A DNA stretch of 64,000 nucleotides from Paenibacillus sp. BIHB 4019. GTDB taxonomy: Bacteria > Bacillota > Bacilli > Paenibacillales > Paenibacillaceae. Position 1 is the first letter of the stretch. Each line of letters opens with the position of its first letter. The translations under genes were made by a program, and so were the position numbers. Positions 26,909-36,029 of this stretch are shown one piece after another. The notes under the pieces are model-generated. The model had not been told where the DNA came from and ran no database searches. It saw only the letters and a list, made by a program, of their open reading frames with translations. The DNA is taken from the NCBI RefSeq assembly GCF_002741035.1, contig NZ_CP016808.1:6558501-6622500 (forward strand). The letters run 5' to 3'.

Positions 26909-28135
26909 TTAGAACCAGCGGTCTTCACCGGCACTTGCTTCCGGCTCAGGATCTTCCGGCGTCAGCAGCAGCACCTCTGTTTGCTGAACGGCCTCATCCA
27001 ACAGCTGCTCCAGATTTTTTTGCTGATTCAGGTAGCCTTCCACCTTTTCTACAAACCGCAAATTCGGTTTAATGCTTGGGGATTTCGGCAAAAACAGCGT
27101 ACAGCAATCCTCATATGGCAAAATCGACGTCGCAAACGTGCCCAAACGCTCCGCTTCATTAATAATTTCCTGTTTATCCATCATAACAAGCGGCTTCAGC
27201 AGCGGCAGCACAGTCGCACGTCCAATGACATCCATGCTGACGAGCGTTTGGCTCGCTACCTGGCCCAGGCTTTCGCCCGTCACGATTCCATGAGCTCCGT
27301 TCTTCTCGGCAAGGCTCTCCGTAATGCGAAGCATCGCCCGGCGCATCAGCGTAATAATAAGCGGGTCCTGTCCCGACTGGGCAAGCGTCGTCTGAACTTC
27401 CGTAAAAGGCACCAGATGCAGCCTCAGCGGAGCGCCGCTGTAATAGGATAACCTTCTCGCAAGCTCGATCACTTTCTCCTTCGCCTTCTCGCTCGTAAAC
27501 GGGTAGCTGTGGAAATGGACCGCTTCCAGCTCCAGCCCTTTGCGCATCGCCATCCATCCCGCTACTGGACTGTCAATGCCGCCAGACAACAGCAGCATCG
27601 CCTTGCCATTCGTGCCGAACGGGAAGCCGCCGGGGCCGTCAACAACCTCGTTGAAAATATAAGCCGCTTCCTCCTGAATATCGACCTTCAGCTCCACCTC
27701 GGGCCTTCGCACATCAACCTTTAAGTTGTCCATCGCACGCAGGACGTGGGCCCCAACCAAATGATTCATCTCCTGCGACGTATGCGGGAACTTCTTCCAT
27801 GCGCGCTTTGCGCTCACTTTAAAGGTAGCGGGCTCCTGCGGGATCGCCTTCATTAGCGCAAGCGCTGCCGCCCGAATTTCCTCCAGCTCCGGTTGAACGC
27901 TTACGACGGGACTAAAGGTAGAAATACCGAAAACGTCCTTGACCTTCTCAGCGATAAGCGAGTAATTTTCCCCATTCAAATTAATATAAAGCCGACCGAA
28001 CATTTTTGAATACGTCAGCGCGGAAAAATCCTTCAATCGCAACTGAAGCTGCTGGAGCATCCGCTTCTCAAACATTCCGCGATTGCGTCCCTTCATTGCC
28101 AGATCACCGTAGCGAATAATAATTTTATCATACAT
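26909..28135 (-). CDS. thiI: ThiI, tRNA 4-thiouridine synthetase / thiamine thiazole sulfurtransferase
   Basis: 408 residues: an N-terminal ferredoxin-like plus THUMP RNA-binding region, then a PP-loop ATPase with SGGIDS at about 184-189. The C-terminal rhodanese domain of enteric ThiI is absent, as in Bacillus, so sulfur must come from a partner desulfurase. The ATG at 28135 (MYDKIIIRYGD) follows the iscS stop by four bases; the frame opens earlier at a TTG inside iscS. The tight pairing with a cysteine desulfurase matches nifZ-thiI of B. subtilis. Confidence 0.94.
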   Translation of the reverse strand: MYDKIIIRYGDLAMKGRNRGMFEKRMLQQLQLRLKDFSALTYSKMFGRLYINLNGENYSLIAEKVKDVFGISTFSPVVSVQPELEEIRAAALALMKAIPQEPATFKVSAKRAWKKFPHTSQEMNHLVGAHVLRAMDNLKVDVRRPEVELKVDIQEEAAYIFNEVVDGPGGFPFGTNGKAMLLLSGGIDSPVAGWMAMRKGLELEAVHFHSYPFTSEKAKEKVIELARRLSYYSGAPLRLHLVPFTEVQTTLAQSGQDPLIITLMRRAMLRITESLAEKNGAHGIVTGESLGQVASQTLVSMDVIGRATVLPLLKPLVMMDKQEIINEAERLGTFATSILPYEDCCTLFLPKSPSIKPNLRFVEKVEGYLNQQKNLEQLLDEAVQQTEVLLLTPEDPEPEASAGEDRWF

Positions 28136-28139
28136 CACT

Positions 28140-29294
28140 TTACCTTGCGCTCCTTTCAAGCGGCTTAAGCTTGCTTATTGTAAGGCGCAGCATTTCGCAC
28201 AGCTGCAAAATATGCTGCTCCGTATGCTCGTCGCCCAGACTAATTCTCACGCCGCTGGCTGCCCGTTCCTGCCCCAGTCCCATTGCAAGCAGCACCCGGC
28301 TTGGCTTATTGTCGCGCGAGGAGCAAGCCGACTTCGTAGAAGCGATAATGCCATGCTGCTCCAGCATATGAACGACAACCTCCGGCTTCATGCCTGGATA
28401 GGAAAAATGGACAATATGCGGCGCCATGCTTTCCGGCGCCCCGCCATTCAATACCAGCTCCGGCGCAGCCTCAATGAAATCCGTCAATTGCTGGCGCAGG
28501 CGATACATCCGCTCGCGCCGCTCCGGTGCCGACTGCATCGCCATGCGCAGCGCCTTGGCCGATGCCACGATGCCGGGCACATTTTGCGTTCCTGCCCGCA
28601 TGCCATGCTCCTGCGAGCCGCCGGTAAGCAGCGGCGTCAAGGTTACGCCCTCTCGGACGTACAAATAGCCGATCCCTTTAGGCCCGCGCAGCTTATGCGC
28701 AGAGCCGCTAAGCAGATCAATGCCCCAGCCTTGCACATCAATCGGCAGCTTGCCGATGCTTTGCACGGCGTCCACATGCAGCAGCGTGCGCGGGTACCCT
28801 TGAAGCAGCTTGCCAATATCTGCGAGCGGCTGCACGCTGCCAACTTCATTATTCACATGCATAATGCTGACGAGAATGGTGTCGTCCCGCAAAGCCAATC
28901 GCAGCGCTTCCAGCACTACCTGCCCCTTCTCGTCAACGGGCAAATAAGTAACCTCGTAGCCTTCCTGCTCGAGCTGCTTAAACGTATCGTAGACGGAGGC
29001 ATGCTCCATTTGGGTCGTAATCAGATGCTTTCCCCGGCTTTGGTACTGCTTTGCCGCTCCTTTAATCGCGAGATTGTTGCTCTCCGTGCCGCCAGAGGTG
29101 AACAGCCACTCCTCAGCCTTCACAGCGAACAGCTCGCCAAGCAGCGAACGCGAGCGGGAAATGAGCTTATCTGCATCTGCGCCGGCATGGTGAATCGATG
29201 ATGGATTCGCATAATGCGCCTTCATCACCTCAGCCAGCGTATCAATAACCTCCTCGTAAGGCGGCGAAGATGCGCAATGATCGAAATATAACAT
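28140..29294 (-). CDS. Cysteine desulfurase, IscS/NifZ type
   Basis: PLP enzyme that takes sulfur from cysteine and forms a persulfide. It has 384 residues, the PLP Lys201 in SAHKLRGPKG, HVDAVQS before it, and the catalytic Cys324 in KSACSSRD. Because thiI follows directly, it probably delivers sulfur to ThiI for tRNA s4U8. AAAGGA lies 10-15 bases before the ATG. A possible minus-strand promoter (TTGTCA/TATTCC) lies about 85-115 bases upstream. Confidence 0.92.
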   Translation of the reverse strand: MLYFDHCASSPPYEEVIDTLAEVMKAHYANPSSIHHAGADADKLISRSRSLLGELFAVKAEEWLFTSGGTESNNLAIKGAAKQYQSRGKHLITTQMEHASVYDTFKQLEQEGYEVTYLPVDEKGQVVLEALRLALRDDTILVSIMHVNNEVGSVQPLADIGKLLQGYPRTLLHVDAVQSIGKLPIDVQGWGIDLLSGSAHKLRGPKGIGYLYVREGVTLTPLLTGGSQEHGMRAGTQNVPGIVASAKALRMAMQSAPERRERMYRLRQQLTDFIEAAPELVLNGGAPESMAPHIVHFSYPGMKPEVVVHMLEQHGIIASTKSACSSRDNKPSRVLLAMGLGQERAASGVRISLGDEHTEQHILQLCEMLRLTISKLKPLERSAR

Positions 29295-29330
29295 GAGCCA
29301 AACGTTCCTTTCCTACTAGAAAAAATAAAA

Positions 29331-29368
29331 AGATCAGCGACGGCAAGCTTAGTTGCCATTCGTGATCT
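29331..29368 (-). terminator. Terminator after the lytic transglycosylase gene
   Basis: AGATCA/TGATCT outer stem and GGCAA/TTGCC inner stem, followed on the minus strand by TTTTTATTTTTT just before the iscS start. Confidence 0.8.
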
Positions 29369-29483
29369 AAAAGAAGTGCTTTTACAGCCTGCGACGGAAT
29401 AAAGTACCGCTAATTTGTTGACAAAACTCCCAAAACCGTGGAGATGTTGCCAACAAAAGCGGTTCTAATTTCCTCGCAGTTCC

Positions 29484-30158
29484 TTAATAACGCGCTGCTT
29501 GTACTTTCACAATATAGCGCTGCGTTTCCTCAGGAAGCTTGTCCAAATTCGCCATCAGCTCGCTGTCTGTCGTAATACCGAGGCGGTCGATACGGCCCGG
29601 ACCGGCATTGTACGCGGCTAGAGCTACTTGCTCATTGCCATTGTACTTGCGAAGCAGAAAGGATAAATAACGGGTTCCGCCATCGATATTTTGCTGCGGA
29701 TTTAACGAATCTGTCACGCCAAGGCCGCGTGCCGTGCCGTCCATCAGCTGCATGAGCCCTTTGGCTCCTGCGCCGGAAACGACATCTGGCTGGAAGCCGG
29801 ACTCTGTGCGAATGACGCCGCGGATCAAGGCGGGATCTACGCCATATTGGGCTGCAGCCTGGGCAATCATCGCATCATAGTCGGTGGAGCCAGCTGCAAA
29901 CGTCTCGCCCTCAGCCTGATAAGCGTTATTCAAGCTGGCAAGCTGCGCCAGCGCCTCGGACGCTTGAGCGGATACATCCGTGCCTTCACTTGAGCCGTTC
30001 GAAGCTTCATGCATATATTGGGACAGCAGCATGTCGAACAACGAAGTTACACTTTTGTCCTTATTCGTGCCTAGCGGGTTCGCTACTGTCTTAAAGTCAA
30101 GATTAGGAGCAAGCTGCGTCTTGATCATTTGCTTCATAATGCGCGGATCGATACTCAT
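29484..30158 (-). CDS. Lytic transglycosylase (SLT domain) protein
   Basis: 224 residues. The C-terminal half (about 98-224) is a transglycosylase SLT domain with catalytic Glu119 in IRTESGF, the GLMQLMDGTARGLGV motif and AAYNAGPGRID. The first 95 residues are Ser/Ala-rich and not recognised, and there is no signal peptide, as in YjbJ-like proteins of Bacillus. AAGGAGG precedes the ATG. The enzyme should cleave the glycan strands of peptidoglycan with formation of anhydro-MurNAc. Confidence 0.87.
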   Translation of the reverse strand: MSIDPRIMKQMIKTQLAPNLDFKTVANPLGTNKDKSVTSLFDMLLSQYMHEASNGSSEGTDVSAQASEALAQLASLNNAYQAEGETFAAGSTDYDAMIAQAAAQYGVDPALIRGVIRTESGFQPDVVSGAGAKGLMQLMDGTARGLGVTDSLNPQQNIDGGTRYLSFLLRKYNGNEQVALAAYNAGPGRIDRLGITTDSELMANLDKLPEETQRYIVKVQAARY

Positions 30159-30311
30159 AATTTCCTCCTTGAACCAAATCGCTTGGCTCTGCTGGTCTAA
30201 AAAAGCTCTATAATGATGTATCGGTTTTTATTGTACATGTTTTTACCCCTATTCGCCAGCAAATCGTAAAATACGGAAGTTTATTCGGTTCGAGGAGTAA
30301 AAAACAACACA

Positions 30312-30343
30312 AAAAAACAACCTCCGAAGCTGCTTCGAAGGTT
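30312..30343 (-). terminator. Terminator after the nitroreductase gene
   Basis: An 11-bp stem (AACCTTCGAAG paired with CTTCGGAGGTT, one G-T pair) with a 3-base loop and a run of seven T on the minus strand. Confidence 0.9.
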
Positions 30344-30392
30344 GGTCGGTTCTATTTAAACGATTTATTGCTTATCCGTACTATATTAAAGC

Positions 30393-30992
30393 TTATTTGA
30401 ATACTTTAACGCGTTCTTCAAGCGGCTGGAATGTTTTTTCGCCTGGCTCTGCTGTCGGCTTGCCGAAAGGCATTTGGGCAATCAGGCCCCATGATTCTGG
30501 CAGGCCAAATGTCGCTTTTACTTTTTCGTCGATAAGCGGGTTGTAATGCTGCAGGGAAGCGCCGAAGCCTGCCTCTTCCAGCAGATTCCATACTACAAAT
30601 TGCAGCATGCCCGAGGATTGGTGCGACCAAAGCGGGAAGTTGTCGGCATACGAAGGGAATTGCTGCTGCAAGCCTGCAACCACATTGTGATCCTCGAAGA
30701 ACAAAATCGTGCCGTAGCCATTATTGAAAGAAGCAATTCTGCCTTCTGTCGAAGCGAATTGATCAGCAGGAACGATTGCGCGAAGTGCTTCGAGCACAAT
30801 GCTCCACAATTTATCATGATTTTCGCCGAGCAGGACAACTGCTCTAGCACTTTGAGAGTTAAAGGATGAAGGTGAATGCTTAACGGCTTCGTTAACCAAT
30901 TCTACGATTTTCTCATCAGAAACAACGGATTCTTTGCTAATTCCGTAGTAAGTACGTCTGGCTTGCACAGATTCCAAAAAGCTTTGTGACAT
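30393..30992 (-). CDS. Nitroreductase family FMN oxidoreductase
   Basis: 199 residues, related to the HBN1/YdgI-like small nitroreductases. The N-terminal ARRTYYGIS and the SPSSFNSQSARAVVL FMN-binding segment are typical. The start is the ATG at 30992 with GGAGGT 9 bases upstream; a TTG two codons earlier is less likely. The promoter region carries two palindromes, so expression is probably controlled by a quinone- or oxidant-sensing repressor (inference). Confidence 0.87.
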   Translation of the reverse strand: MSQSFLESVQARRTYYGISKESVVSDEKIVELVNEAVKHSPSSFNSQSARAVVLLGENHDKLWSIVLEALRAIVPADQFASTEGRIASFNNGYGTILFFEDHNVVAGLQQQFPSYADNFPLWSHQSSGMLQFVVWNLLEEAGFGASLQHYNPLIDEKVKATFGLPESWGLIAQMPFGKPTAEPGEKTFQPLEERVKVFK

Positions 30993-31046
30993 AATCAAAT
31001 ACCTCCAGTTAAATGGTTTAGTTCAATGCTTGATTAGATGCACACC

Positions 31047-31076
31047 AAAGTAATATTAATTACTTTACGTAAGTAA
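31047..31076. promoter_or_regulatory. Two adjoining palindromes, likely repressor operator
   Basis: AAAGTAAT-ATTA-ATTACTTT (31047-31066) overlaps TTACTT-TACGT-AAGTAA (31060-31076). They lie just after the -10 box of the nitroreductase promoter. The TTAC/GTAA half-sites resemble operators of HxlR-type regulators such as YodB and HypR, which control nitroreductases in B. subtilis. Confidence 0.6.
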
Positions 31077-31105
31077 CAATAATATATTACTTCTCATTTT
31101 GTCAA
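31076..31105 (-). promoter_or_regulatory. Promoter of the nitroreductase gene
   Basis: A consensus TTGACA (31105-31100) is followed after 18 bases by TATTGT (31081-31076) on the minus strand. Confidence 0.65.
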
Positions 31106-31189
31106 GCTTTTCCGCTGGCTTTTTATCAAAATAAGCCTTTCGCACCGCTTTATTCATTCCCCAATTGTTCCTCTTTCATTAGCCGAAAT

Positions 31190-32815
31190 TTACACCTTAT
31201 CTTTCTTCATATCCGTATCTGTACCATGCTGCTCCCAAGACTGCTCGCCAAGCTCTCTCACTTTATTCCATTTGCCATTGATCCAAGCGATGAGGAAGGA
31301 GATTCCTCCGAGCAATAGCAGCACCAGCACCTTGTATAAGCTTTCCTGGCCGTTCAGGTCGAAGAAAATCGCTTTAATCGCCGTCAGTCCCAAAACCGAG
31401 AAACCGAACCAGCGGAACACCGATTGCCCGCGATTAACGCCCCACAATACGAGCAGCAAAGCATATACGCCCCATGAAGCCGACAGGCTGAGCTGCACAT
31501 AGAAGCTTGGAAGATCGTAAAGATGCTCCTGAAACAACCGAATCATTTGGACGGTCAACAAGCCGCCAATGATTAGATGCGAGCACAACGCATACATATT
31601 CCCCATCACGCGATTGCCTGCATCGCCCAGTGACGCAAACTTCTGCCTCGTCGAATAATAGAAGCCCAATGCGGCGAGCGCCAGCCACGCCATTGCCCCC
31701 CAGTTCAGAAACGGAATGAAGACGCCGAACCATTCGCCGCGCGGTGTAAACCATGTAATGACGTACCAATAACATACCGTCGTAAACCATATAATGAGCG
31801 AGGCCAGATTCAAAGCTTGCCAGCGAAATCTTTTGCCCACTAAGACAAGCAGCGCGGCCACCGCCGACCATAGAAATACATTGAAGATCGGTTTGACCGC
31901 GAGACCGCTGCCGACCTGATTAAGCGCAAGCAGCATCAGCAGCACACCAGCAGAACCATACGTAGCCGAAGCCGGCTCCATGCGCTTCACATGATAGTGG
32001 ATAAACCAGCTGGCAAGCAGCAGCACAAAGCCGATAAACGCCAGCGGATAAGCATAATGCAATTCACCATGAATGAGCAGCAGCGACCAGAAGCCAAAAA
32101 TAACGCCATTGGACAGACCCGCATACATGTTCATCCCGTCAAAGCTTTGTTTATTGGCCCGCGAGGCAAGCAGGAAGCCGATCTGATAAAATAGGAATGC
32201 AGCAAGCGCGTAGCGCAGCGGCAAATTCCATACACCCTCCACCACGGGATCGAAGGTAAAAAAGTAGACGATATACATGATCCAGCTTCCGATAAACGAT
32301 GTCAGTCTGAGCTCATTCCAGCTCTTCACCGTGCTGAGCCAGAAAAAAGCGGAATTGAGCACGAGCATATACAAAAATAAAGTAAATACTTGATCCGTTT
32401 CCGGACGCATCAGCAGCGGCGACAGCAGGCCGCCCGTCAAAGCAATGTTTATGAGCAGACGCGATTCAAAGCGGTAAGCATAAACCGTAAGCGCCGCAGT
32501 AACAGCCGTCATGCCCAGCAGCACCGTCATCGAGTCCCACATTTCATAATAGACACCGGCAAAAGCGGCCGTCGTATATAGCAGGCAGGCGCCTAGTCCG
32601 ATTAAAAGCTCGCCGACGAGCGGCCATTTTTCCCGCTTAATCAGCGAAAACCCTGCTGCGGCAAAGCCTGCACCGCTCAGCAGTCCCAGCCCGATTTTCA
32701 TCGCATTCGTTACCCAGCCCTGCTCCACCGTATATTTGAACAAAGTGATGAATGCTGACAGGACAAATAACACGCCGAGCAGCAAAGTCCATTGTTTGCG
32801 AATCCATATATTCAT
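31190..32815 (-). CDS. DUF2339 family polytopic membrane protein
   Basis: 541 residues, about 14-16 predicted membrane helices and short loops. The start MNIWIRKQW is followed by LLGVLFVLSAFITLFKY. Family function is unknown. GGAGGT is 7 bases before the ATG. It follows the two-component genes and is separated from them by the terminator of the response regulator. Confidence 0.75.
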   Translation of the reverse strand: MNIWIRKQWTLLLGVLFVLSAFITLFKYTVEQGWVTNAMKIGLGLLSGAGFAAAGFSLIKREKWPLVGELLIGLGACLLYTTAAFAGVYYEMWDSMTVLLGMTAVTAALTVYAYRFESRLLINIALTGGLLSPLLMRPETDQVFTLFLYMLVLNSAFFWLSTVKSWNELRLTSFIGSWIMYIVYFFTFDPVVEGVWNLPLRYALAAFLFYQIGFLLASRANKQSFDGMNMYAGLSNGVIFGFWSLLLIHGELHYAYPLAFIGFVLLLASWFIHYHVKRMEPASATYGSAGVLLMLLALNQVGSGLAVKPIFNVFLWSAVAALLVLVGKRFRWQALNLASLIIWFTTVCYWYVITWFTPRGEWFGVFIPFLNWGAMAWLALAALGFYYSTRQKFASLGDAGNRVMGNMYALCSHLIIGGLLTVQMIRLFQEHLYDLPSFYVQLSLSASWGVYALLLVLWGVNRGQSVFRWFGFSVLGLTAIKAIFFDLNGQESLYKVLVLLLLGGISFLIAWINGKWNKVRELGEQSWEQHGTDTDMKKDKV

Positions 32816-32883
32816 TGGTTGTACCTCCGTTTAGCTGCATTTTTATGACTTGGTCTTAGTTCTATTTTAGAAAAATAGGGCAA

Positions 32884-32911
32884 AAAAAATAGTACCAAAT
32901 TTACGTGGTAC
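32884..32911 (-). terminator. Terminator overlapping the end of the response regulator gene
   Basis: Minus-strand stem GTACCA/TGGTAC with a following run of T. The left arm contains the last codons (Gly-Thr-Thr) of the response regulator and its stop codon lies in the loop. Confidence 0.75.
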
Positions 32912-33593
32912 CATTTCCATCCTTATTTTCTTTTTCTAATAGGCCAAGTGCTTTCACCTGCTGCGCAGCCTCTTTCGAACCGCCCAGCTGCAGCTTCTTG
33001 AGTATATGGTTAATGTGGTTTTTGACCGTTCGAATGGAAACGAACAGCTTATCGGCCATCTGCGACTGCGAATAGCCTTGATCGACAAGCTCCAGCAATT
33101 GCAGCTCCGCAGGCGTAATCAGATCGCGAACCTTCTTCACTTCAAAATCCCGTTCCAGCTGCTTCAGCCTGCGGAATTCCTCGCGCATCTGCTCCGCCGC
33201 CGCCGCGCTGATCGGGGACTGGCGCTTCGCCGCCGCCGCAATCGCCGCTGGCAGCGCTTCAAAGTCGGATTTGATCTGGTAATCGATCGCTCCCACCTGA
33301 AAAGCTTGCAAAATCAGCTCCTTCTCCTCCATCGACGTCAGCATAATGACCCTCGCGCCCGTCGACATCGCCGTCGCCTCCGCCAGCTCAATGCCCGCCG
33401 GCTCGTCACCGAGCATAATATCCATGAGTACAACATCTGGCGCTTGGCGCTCTCCAGCAAGCGCTTCCCGCACTTCCTGCGGATTATCCGAGGTAAATAC
33501 GACTTCAATGTTCGGCTGGGCTGCCAAAAAAGCTTTCAGTCCGCGCAGCCAGTCCTTGTCGTCCTCTACGATCCACACTTGTATGTTATCCAT
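32901..33593 (-). CDS. NarL/LuxR-type response regulator
   Basis: 230 residues: a receiver domain with acidic EDD and the phospho-acceptor Asp58 in VLMDIML, then a C-terminal LuxR-type helix-turn-helix (LTPAELQLLELVDQGYSQSQMADKLFVSIRTVKNHINHIL, written here in part). The ATG at 33593 (MDNIQVW) is 9 bases from AAGGGG; the ATG at 33599 is too close. It pairs with the histidine kinase encoded 86 bases upstream. Targets cannot be told from the sequence; the DUF2339 gene downstream is a candidate. Confidence 0.9.
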   Translation of the reverse strand: MDNIQVWIVEDDKDWLRGLKAFLAAQPNIEVVFTSDNPQEVREALAGERQAPDVVLMDIMLGDEPAGIELAEATAMSTGARVIMLTSMEEKELILQAFQVGAIDYQIKSDFEALPAAIAAAAKRQSPISAAAAEQMREEFRRLKQLERDFEVKKVRDLITPAELQLLELVDQGYSQSQMADKLFVSIRTVKNHINHILKKLQLGGSKEAAQQVKALGLLEKENKDGNGTT

Positions 33594-33616
33594 CGGCATG
33601 TTCCCCTTCTCTCAGC

Positions 33617-33690
33617 CTTATCTCTCTTTATATCTCTGTCTCTTTCTATTTCTGTATCTATTTCTGTTTCTAATTCTCTTTATCCCTCTG
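33617..33690. repeat. Purine-rich short tandem repeat between kinase and regulator genes
   Basis: About 75 bases on the plus strand consist almost only of C and T with a 6-base rhythm (TATTTCTG, TATCTCTG, TCTTTCTA). It spans the 3' end of the kinase gene and the leader of the response regulator gene. Confidence 0.7.
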
Positions 33691-35089
33691 CCGTTTTGTG
33701 CTCGTAATTCGGGCTTGCTCCCGCAGTATACTGCGCCTGAATCGCCTTTTTCTTGAATATCATCGATACGAGCGTGCCTGCTCCCAGCCTGCTCTGAATA
33801 TGCAAAGAGCCGCCATGCTTGCGCATCACATGATACGCATACGGCAGTCCAAGCCCGAAGTTTGTACTGCCCCCGCGTTTGGTCGTATAAAAAGGCTCAA
33901 ACGCTTTGGCTGTCTGCGTACGATCCATACCCGGCCCCGTATCGCGCACCTCGATCATTATATCCCGTTTCGTCTCTTTCATTATAAGGCTCAGCGTGCC
34001 TTTGCCGTCCATTGCTTCAATGGCGTTTGAGATTAAGTTGCCAAGTGCCTCGGTAACTTGCGCACGATCAATCATACAGCTCCAGCCCTCCGGCAGGCTG
34101 CTTGAGAAACGAACGCCTTCAGCGATCAGCTTATACGGCTCAAGCGTCATGAGCAGCAGCTCGCCAAGGTCTTCCCGCGTAGGCTTAAGCGCCAAATCCT
34201 CGGTGCCGTGATGGACACGGCCAATCATTTCCTGGATGTGCCGCGTCGTCCGCAGCACGGTCTCCGCATCGGCAAGCAGCTCCTCCTGGTTCGTGGATGC
34301 CGCGTATGCGCGCATCTTCTCGCCGAAGAGCCGCATTTTGCCGACATCATTTTTGATCGCATGGTTGAGAATAGCTGTACCCGATGTAACTGCCCGCAAT
34401 GTCGAATCAAGGCGGCGACGGTCGATAAATACACGTACCCCAAGAAAGCCGTAGGTGAACAAGCCTATGACAAATACGAGTGCTCCTATGCCTACGAACC
34501 ATGTATTGTACACCCACATCCGCAGGAAACCGAGGCTTGGCAATACATAATTCATCGTGGCGCTAAACAGCACCGGTGTCAGCACAGATGTGCATACGAT
34601 CCAGTGGCGTCTCGCCTGGGCCAAATAGCCTGGATTTTTAAGTAAAATATTAACCGCTCCGACCGCTACATAAGGCATTGCCCACCAGACGACTACCGAA
34701 AATGTAATCGGATACGTTTCATTATAACCCGGTGTAAACAGCAGGCAGGCCGCAATCGGAATAAACAGCAGCAGCGGCAAAATACGCTCATAAGGCTGCA
34801 GTCGGTCGATAGGGCGATAAGCCAGCGCAAACAATAGGAAGGTGTATGGCAAACCGTAGTAGGACAGCAGCGAACAAAATGCTTGCAGCATATACAGCAG
34901 CTGATCTGCCGTTTCGTTCATATAATGCTGGCTCACATAAGGAATAATTCGCTCATCCAGCACGACCGACATCGCGCCGGCTCCGCCCGTAAAAGGTACC
35001 CCGCTGAGCCGCCTGCTCACAACCGAGCGTGGGTCGGACAGCATCAAAATAGAAGCGATTCCCCATAAGGCAATTAGGACAAATAGCAC
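33680..35089 (-). CDS. Sensor histidine kinase with polytopic N-terminal domain
   Basis: 469 residues. The first half has six to seven membrane helices. The cytoplasmic part has an H-box (NHAIKNDVGKM, His the likely phospho-site), N-box NLISNAIEAM, DTGPGMD and a G2 box GLGLPYAYHVM. The start is GTG at 35089 with a purine-rich GAGGG upstream. It is most probably the partner of the response regulator just downstream. The signal sensed is unknown. Confidence 0.88.
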   Translation of the reverse strand: MLFVLIALWGIASILMLSDPRSVVSRRLSGVPFTGGAGAMSVVLDERIIPYVSQHYMNETADQLLYMLQAFCSLLSYYGLPYTFLLFALAYRPIDRLQPYERILPLLLFIPIAACLLFTPGYNETYPITFSVVVWWAMPYVAVGAVNILLKNPGYLAQARRHWIVCTSVLTPVLFSATMNYVLPSLGFLRMWVYNTWFVGIGALVFVIGLFTYGFLGVRVFIDRRRLDSTLRAVTSGTAILNHAIKNDVGKMRLFGEKMRAYAASTNQEELLADAETVLRTTRHIQEMIGRVHHGTEDLALKPTREDLGELLLMTLEPYKLIAEGVRFSSSLPEGWSCMIDRAQVTEALGNLISNAIEAMDGKGTLSLIMKETKRDIMIEVRDTGPGMDRTQTAKAFEPFYTTKRGGSTNFGLGLPYAYHVMRKHGGSLHIQSRLGAGTLVSMIFKKKAIQAQYTAGASPNYEHKTAEG

Positions 35090-35380
35090 GCCGCAGCCCT
35101 CTTCTCTCTATATACTCTCTTTAATGCTCTGCTCTAACCATATAGCGGAGCGCGGAAAGCGTCAACCCTCTGAGAAAATATGTGCGGCGAATGGCATAGG
35201 ACTGCCCGCCTATTCATGAGATTAGGAGTTCCGCTAATGATTGTACATACCTCAAAATGGTTATTTTGCAACGTTGTCGTCATTTATACGTATATGGAAG
35301 GCGGAATTTTTATTTTTTACATAAAATAAAGCTGTAGTATCTGGAATACCGTACTGTTATCAAATTGTAGGGGGCTGCCT
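35090..35380. other. Divergent intergenic region
   Basis: 291 bases between the kinase gene and the DUF6713-like gene. AT-rich near 35260-35350, with a TTTACA that could be the -35 of the plus-strand gene; no convincing -10 at the right distance. No gene seen. Confidence 0.4.
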
Positions 35381-35749
35381 ATGCCGGATTTTTTACTTGT
35401 GCTATTTTTGTTCAATTTATGTTTATTTCTGTTGCACGAAATGGATGCGATCCGCCATTCTGAATGGAGATTGTTTATCTTTCTTAAGGATATGGAGGAT
35501 TCGAAAGCCTATAAGGTGTTCACCTTTATCCATCTTCCGATGTATACGGTTATACTCGCTCTGCTTTTCAGCGATTATCAGACGGTTACGTTTTGGGTGC
35601 TGGATATATTTTTTATTATCCATGCCATTCTACATCTCTTTTTTGAAAAGCATCCCCGCAATGGCTTCAAAAACACGTTCTCCCGATCCTTTATTTATCC
35701 AATGGGAATGATTGCGGCGATTCATTTGTTGCTGATGGTTATGAAGTGA
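35381..35749 (+). CDS. Small membrane protein, DUF6713-like
   Basis: 122 residues with four hydrophobic segments. The motif LFLLHEMDAIRHSEWR near the N-terminus, with its charged residues within a helix, resembles the DUF6713 group. GTAGGGGG lies before the ATG. Function unknown; monocistronic. Confidence 0.7.
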   Translation: MPDFLLVLFLFNLCLFLLHEMDAIRHSEWRLFIFLKDMEDSKAYKVFTFIHLPMYTVILALLFSDYQTVTFWVLDIFFIIHAILHLFFEKHPRNGFKNTFSRSFIYPMGMIAAIHLLLMVMK

Positions 35750-36029
35750 GCGGCGAATACGTCCGGCTAGGCTGGGACAGAAGGAATCGATTATGTCTCA
35801 GACGAAGCACATGGGAACTGTTTCCTTTTTCTAAGGACTGAGGTTCCGCTGTTTTAGCCTTTTATACGATTTCAGCCCGTAAGCGGACAGGAGAACCGCT
35901 ATTGCCCTCATAATCGCGTCAAAATGGCGAGTGGCGGAGCATTAGCGGCTCCTGTGTCCGCCTAATTCTCAATTAACCGTTATCCGGTTAAATAGCGGTT
36001 TCTGTGTCCGCCAAGTTTCTAACACTCCA
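35750..36029. other. Intergenic region rich in GTCCGC repeats
   Basis: No gene seen. It contains several TCCGC-bearing units (see the repeat entry) and nothing else I can name. Confidence 0.45.
35880..35962 (-). repeat. Dispersed repeat, copy 1
   Basis: Read on the minus strand this 83-base unit begins GGCGGACACAGGAGCCGCTAA and ends near CTGTCCGCTTA. It aligns along its whole length with 55798-55880 on the plus strand (about 70% identity by eye). A further partial unit (GGACACAGAAACCGCTA) lies just upstream on the same strand. Confidence 0.65.
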
